Part shown: piece by piece, positions 61,115-64,000 of the stretch
How the letters are laid out: the number at the start of each line of letters is the position of its first letter
How positions within the stretch are numbered: the first letter of the stretch is position 1
The notes under the pieces: generated by a model
The model's database searches: none
Seen by the model: only the letters and a program-made list of their open reading frames with translations
What the model was told of the DNA's origin: nothing
Source: an uncultured Bacteroidales bacterium
GTDB lineage: Bacteria > Bacteroidota > Bacteroidia > Bacteroidales > Paludibacteraceae
Length of the DNA: 64,000 nucleotides
Direction of reading: 5' to 3'
NCBI GenBank assembly: GCA_934667275.1
Contig: CAKULK010000013.1
Location: 1-64,000, forward strand
Made by a program: the position numbers and the translations under genes

Positions 61115-62565
61115 ATAGAAGATAATGGCATAACAAAATACTTCCGCCGTTTTAGTAGCGATAACAAATAATCTCTACTTTTCGAAATACCTCTTTTTTC
61201 CAAATAAAACCACCAATTGGTAAATACCTTATAATTAATAATTTGCTTTTGAATCTGCACTTGAGTTTTGTGAGTATCAATGGTCTGTTTTAATAGTTGA
61301 TGGAATTGTTCTTTTCTTATTAAGCAATCGTATAATTCTTTTCCCCGATGTAGGCGATATGCCTCATCTTCTATCAACCGTTTAGCCTCACACAGAAAAT
61401 CAGTAATGTCTGTATAAGATATTTTTGTAGAGCCATTATAATTTATCACTTGCTCCGTTTCATTATTGGCTGCCATATCTTGACAATAATACTGCAAAAT
61501 AGGCTTGTTATTATAGGCTGCATATTGACACATTAAACCACCAGACATTGGAGTTGTTCCCATATAAATATCACAATGGGCAAACACCTCATTAATATCA
61601 GTCCTAAAGCCTAACGGGATAAGACGCTTATATATATCATTTCCCTTTGCGAATCGATGTAACGCCACATTTTGTTCATCGGACTTTTCCTTACCCGCAT
61701 ACAAGATTACCGCATTGGGATTCTCTGCTAATAGCCTCACTATTAAATTCCAATACGTATTCTCCAGATCTATAGTTTTATAATAATTACCTCCTGTAAA
61801 TATGATAACACTTCCTGCCGTTTCTTTTGGAAAACCCTGAAACTCCGTTTTTCCTACAATAGGATAATATGGAACTTTCAACACTTGCGTTTCCTTAAAA
61901 CCTCGTTTTTCTATGTCAATAGTCGCCCCCCAATCTCTATAAGGTAAAACATAGTCAATATTGTTATTTTTTATCCAGAAAGCATGATCTTGCAAATCTA
62001 TATAATACTTTGTAATGTTTTGGGGCAAAGATGGCAGCACCAAATTAAAAACAGAAAACGCCTTTACATGCAAGAAAATCATTTCGGGAGCATACTCCAC
62101 TGTCAGTCGGTAAATATACTCCGCCCGCTGCTGGTAAGTTAATTTTGAAGATACGACTTTCACAGTCATATTCTCCATACCGCTCAATTCATCTATTATA
62201 AAGGTTTCCTGATTTGCCTTTACATAATCGCTGAGGATGTAAAGTATATCATACCCATAGGACACCAATGCATAAATGTATTGCAATGCTAATATAAACG
62301 ACTTTCCATATTGATCGTAAAACACAACTCGCTTCCCCTTATTCTTAGATTCAGATTCCCGCGGTGATATCATCTGTGCAGACAAATCATCCATAAGATT
62401 ATCAAGTTGCTCATCACTGTATTTCCAATTCAATTGGTTAGCCACATTAGTTGCCCGTTCTACCCAAAGAATAGACTGCGAAGTATTCCCTTTATGATAT
62501 GCCGCTATTGCTTTTTGCTTAATAGCCTCATATCCGCGTATTATTTCCTTATCGTATAGATTCAC
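61093..62565 (-). CDS. Glycosyltransferase (GT-B-like) with N-terminal extension
   Basis: 490 residues. The first ~75 residues are helical and TPR-like (KAIAAYHKGNTSQSILWVE). The rest has GT-B features: VVFYDQYGKSFILALQYIYA, VIIFTGGNYYKTID, RLIPLGFRTDINEVF and IYMGTTPMSGGLMCQYAAYN in the nucleotide-sugar-binding half. Acceptor unknown. It starts one base after the aminotransferase stop. Confidence 0.85.
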   Translation of the reverse strand: MNLYDKEIIRGYEAIKQKAIAAYHKGNTSQSILWVERATNVANQLNWKYSDEQLDNLMDDLSAQMISPRESESKNKGKRVVFYDQYGKSFILALQYIYALVSYGYDILYILSDYVKANQETFIIDELSGMENMTVKVVSSKLTYQQRAEYIYRLTVEYAPEMIFLHVKAFSVFNLVLPSLPQNITKYYIDLQDHAFWIKNNNIDYVLPYRDWGATIDIEKRGFKETQVLKVPYYPIVGKTEFQGFPKETAGSVIIFTGGNYYKTIDLENTYWNLIVRLLAENPNAVILYAGKEKSDEQNVALHRFAKGNDIYKRLIPLGFRTDINEVFAHCDIYMGTTPMSGGLMCQYAAYNNKPILQYYCQDMAANNETEQVINYNGSTKISYTDITDFLCEAKRLIEDEAYRLHRGKELYDCLIRKEQFHQLLKQTIDTHKTQVQIQKQIINYKVFTNWWFYLEKRGISKSRDYLLSLLKRRKYFVMPLSSIWKIVNK

Positions 62566-63687
62566 TTATTTGAACTCATTTATCAAATTTACGACATATT
62601 TCACTTGTTCTTGTGTCAAGCAAGGAGACATAGGGATTGACAACTCTTCATTTGCCAATCGTTCTGTAATGGGCAAACTAAGTTGTGGAATATTCCAATA
62701 TTCTTTGGCATAACATTCCTGCTTATGCGGAGGGATGGGATAATGAATCACGCTACTTACTCCGTTCTGTTCCATATAATCGTGCAGTGCATCGCGCTTG
62801 CTCTCGGCGACTATAATAGGGAACAAATGGTATACATTTTCCATATCAGGCAAACGCTTTGGCAAAGTAATCAAGGAATTATTGATATGCTCGTAATAAT
62901 ACTCGGCAACTTGCTGACGGAGTTTGACATCATCATCCAAATGCTTTAATTTCACATCAAGAATGGCTGCCTGTATCTCATCCAAACGGCTATTGCGTCC
63001 TGCATACTTGAATACGTACTTGCGTTGCGAGCCATAGTTAGCCAAAGCACGGATGGCTTTTGCCAAGTCTTCATCATTGGTTGTTACTGCACCTGCATCA
63101 CCGAGAGCACCAAGGTTCTTACCCGGATAAAAAGAATGCCCCGCAGCATCGCCCAATGAGCCTGTTTTCTTTCCGTTGAACTCACAGCCATGTGCTTGTG
63201 CATTGTCTTCAACGAGTTTGAGATTATACTTACGACAAATGTCAAGAATATGCTGTGTGCAAGCATTGCGACCATATAGGTGAACAATGCAGACTGCTTT
63301 TGTTATAGGAGTTATGGCACACTCTATCAATGTACCATCAATTTCAAGTGTTTCTGGATTGGGTTCAATCAATACCGGTTTGAGACCATTTTCAGTAATT
63401 GCCAAGATAGTCGCGATATAAGTATTGGCGGGGACTATGACCTCATCACCTGGTTGCATCACTCCGAGTTCGATATAAGCACGGAATATCCAAATAAGGG
63501 CATCCAAGCCATTGGCACAACCAATGCAATATTCGGTACCTATATAGTCGGCATAATGGCGTTCAAACTGTTCATTCTCATTGCCTTGGAGATACCAACC
63601 ACTATCAACCACACGAAGCACCGCCTCATGTATTTCTTCTTTATATTTAGCCGTCACATCGTGTAACGAAAGAAAAGGGACTTGCAT
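62566..63687 (-). CDS. DegT/DnrJ/EryC1-family sugar aminotransferase (FdtB/QdtB-like)
   Basis: 373 residues, PLP enzyme making a 3-amino-3,6-dideoxyhexose nucleotide by family likeness: VPFLSLHDVTAKYKEEI, GTEYCIGCANGLDALIWIF, LVEDNAQAHGCEFNGKKTGSLG and the PLP Lys in SFYPGKNLGALGDAG. First gene of the minus-strand glycan cluster; I saw no clear promoter in the 53 bp before it. Confidence 0.92.
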   Translation of the reverse strand: MQVPFLSLHDVTAKYKEEIHEAVLRVVDSGWYLQGNENEQFERHYADYIGTEYCIGCANGLDALIWIFRAYIELGVMQPGDEVIVPANTYIATILAITENGLKPVLIEPNPETLEIDGTLIECAITPITKAVCIVHLYGRNACTQHILDICRKYNLKLVEDNAQAHGCEFNGKKTGSLGDAAGHSFYPGKNLGALGDAGAVTTNDEDLAKAIRALANYGSQRKYVFKYAGRNSRLDEIQAAILDVKLKHLDDDVKLRQQVAEYYYEHINNSLITLPKRLPDMENVYHLFPIIVAESKRDALHDYMEQNGVSSVIHYPIPPHKQECYAKEYWNIPQLSLPITERLANEELSIPMSPCLTQEQVKYVVNLINEFK

Positions 63688-63740
63688 TATTTGTTAGAAT
63701 GAAAGAGATATGAAATTAACTAAAATTATGGCTCTTATTT

Positions 63741-63995
63741 TCAATTAATGCCATTATGTTTTTCTTCAGTGTTGACAGAATCTTGTGTATCATTTAATAA
63801 TCCAAGTGCCCCTAGTGCATACTGACTAACAAAACCACAATTATTACACACCATAATTATAGTCGGAAGAACATTTCCACCGCCAATACTAAACGTTTTC
63901 AAATCTTTCTGAACATAATGTGCAGCATAGCCATCTACCAAAGTAAAATGATGCTTTTTGCACATAGGACACTCCAACGTCCCTATACGTTCCAT
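63741..63995 (-). CDS. Small zinc-ribbon protein
   Basis: About 84 residues from the ATG at 63995 (MERIGTLECPMCKKHHF); an in-frame TTG at 63998 is also possible. Two CxxC pairs (CPMCKK and CNNCGF) form a zinc ribbon. No wider family recognised. It ends close to the window edge but appears complete. Confidence 0.6.
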   Translation of the reverse strand: MERIGTLECPMCKKHHFTLVDGYAAHYVQKDLKTFSIGGGNVLPTIIMVCNNCGFVSQYALGALGLLNDTQDSVNTEEKHNGIN

Positions 63996-64000
63996 CAATT

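Overview
The window comes from a member of the Bacteroidales (phylum Bacteroidota); the family cannot be fixed from sequence alone. Evidence: Bacteroidota-type promoters (TTTG or GTTG, 20 nt, TAnnTTTG) stand in front of at least ten genes; families such as DUF1599, DUF4924, a DoxX/BT_3928-type protein and a C10 (streptopain-like) protease are typical of the phylum; and the tryptophanase closely resembles Bacteroides versions. No phage, insertion sequence, CRISPR array or rRNA was found.

Layout. 0-3.2 kb: leuS. 3.2-6.0 kb: an AT-rich defence island on the minus strand (N4-cytosine-type methyltransferase with a C-terminal nuclease-like domain, MjaI-family endonuclease, TIR protein). 6.0-22.5 kb: mostly minus-strand housekeeping and secreted genes (retropepsin-like protease, RhuM protein, tkt, TPR lipoprotein-like protein, low-molecular-weight phosphatase, gamma-carbonic anhydrase-like protein, tpiA, DoxX protein, DUF1599, giant C10 protease, hisS, waaA). 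22.5-32.2 kb: plus-strand genes (tsaD, exosortase-like protein, tnaA, tyrS, a structured RNA plus tRNA-Gln unit, rplY, pth, LTA-synthase-like sulfatase, S4 protein, DUF4924, nth). 32.2-35.6 kb: two glycosyltransferases and an AbiE toxin-antitoxin pair. 36.0-50.0 kb: a surface-glycan operon. 50-53.5 kb: orphan small genes. 53.6-63.7 kb: a second, minus-strand glycan cluster interrupted by a RhuM gene and a broken regulator.

The glycan operon (36-50 kb) is the most striking part. Its first gene is a polyprenyl-phosphate-sugar synthase (GtrB/DPM1-like). It is followed by an unusual set of acyl-carrier protein, SDR, split transketolase, AMP-ligase, LuxE-like and LuxC-like proteins, then an ArnE/ArnF-like pair of small transporters, three large membrane proteins that look like GT-C glycosyltransferases, and a WecE-type aminotransferase. 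I propose that an acyl group is activated, reduced to an aldehyde and joined to a two-carbon ketol unit, and that the product decorates a lipid-linked sugar that is flipped and transferred outside the cytoplasmic membrane.

Five G or C homopolymers of 8-12 bases lie inside coding genes of this region (36172-36183, 38567-38574, 45057-45065, 47713-47721, 56918-56925); I found none that long elsewhere in the window. Two of them put the downstream part of a membrane-protein gene out of frame, and removing one base restores the frame in both cases. This suggests slipped-strand phase variation of a surface glycan. Other points of note are a three-hairpin RNA that starts at the promoter of a tRNA-Gln gene, and short palindromic or repeat DNA that has entered coding genes (hisS, a glycosyltransferase, wecE) without breaking the reading frame.
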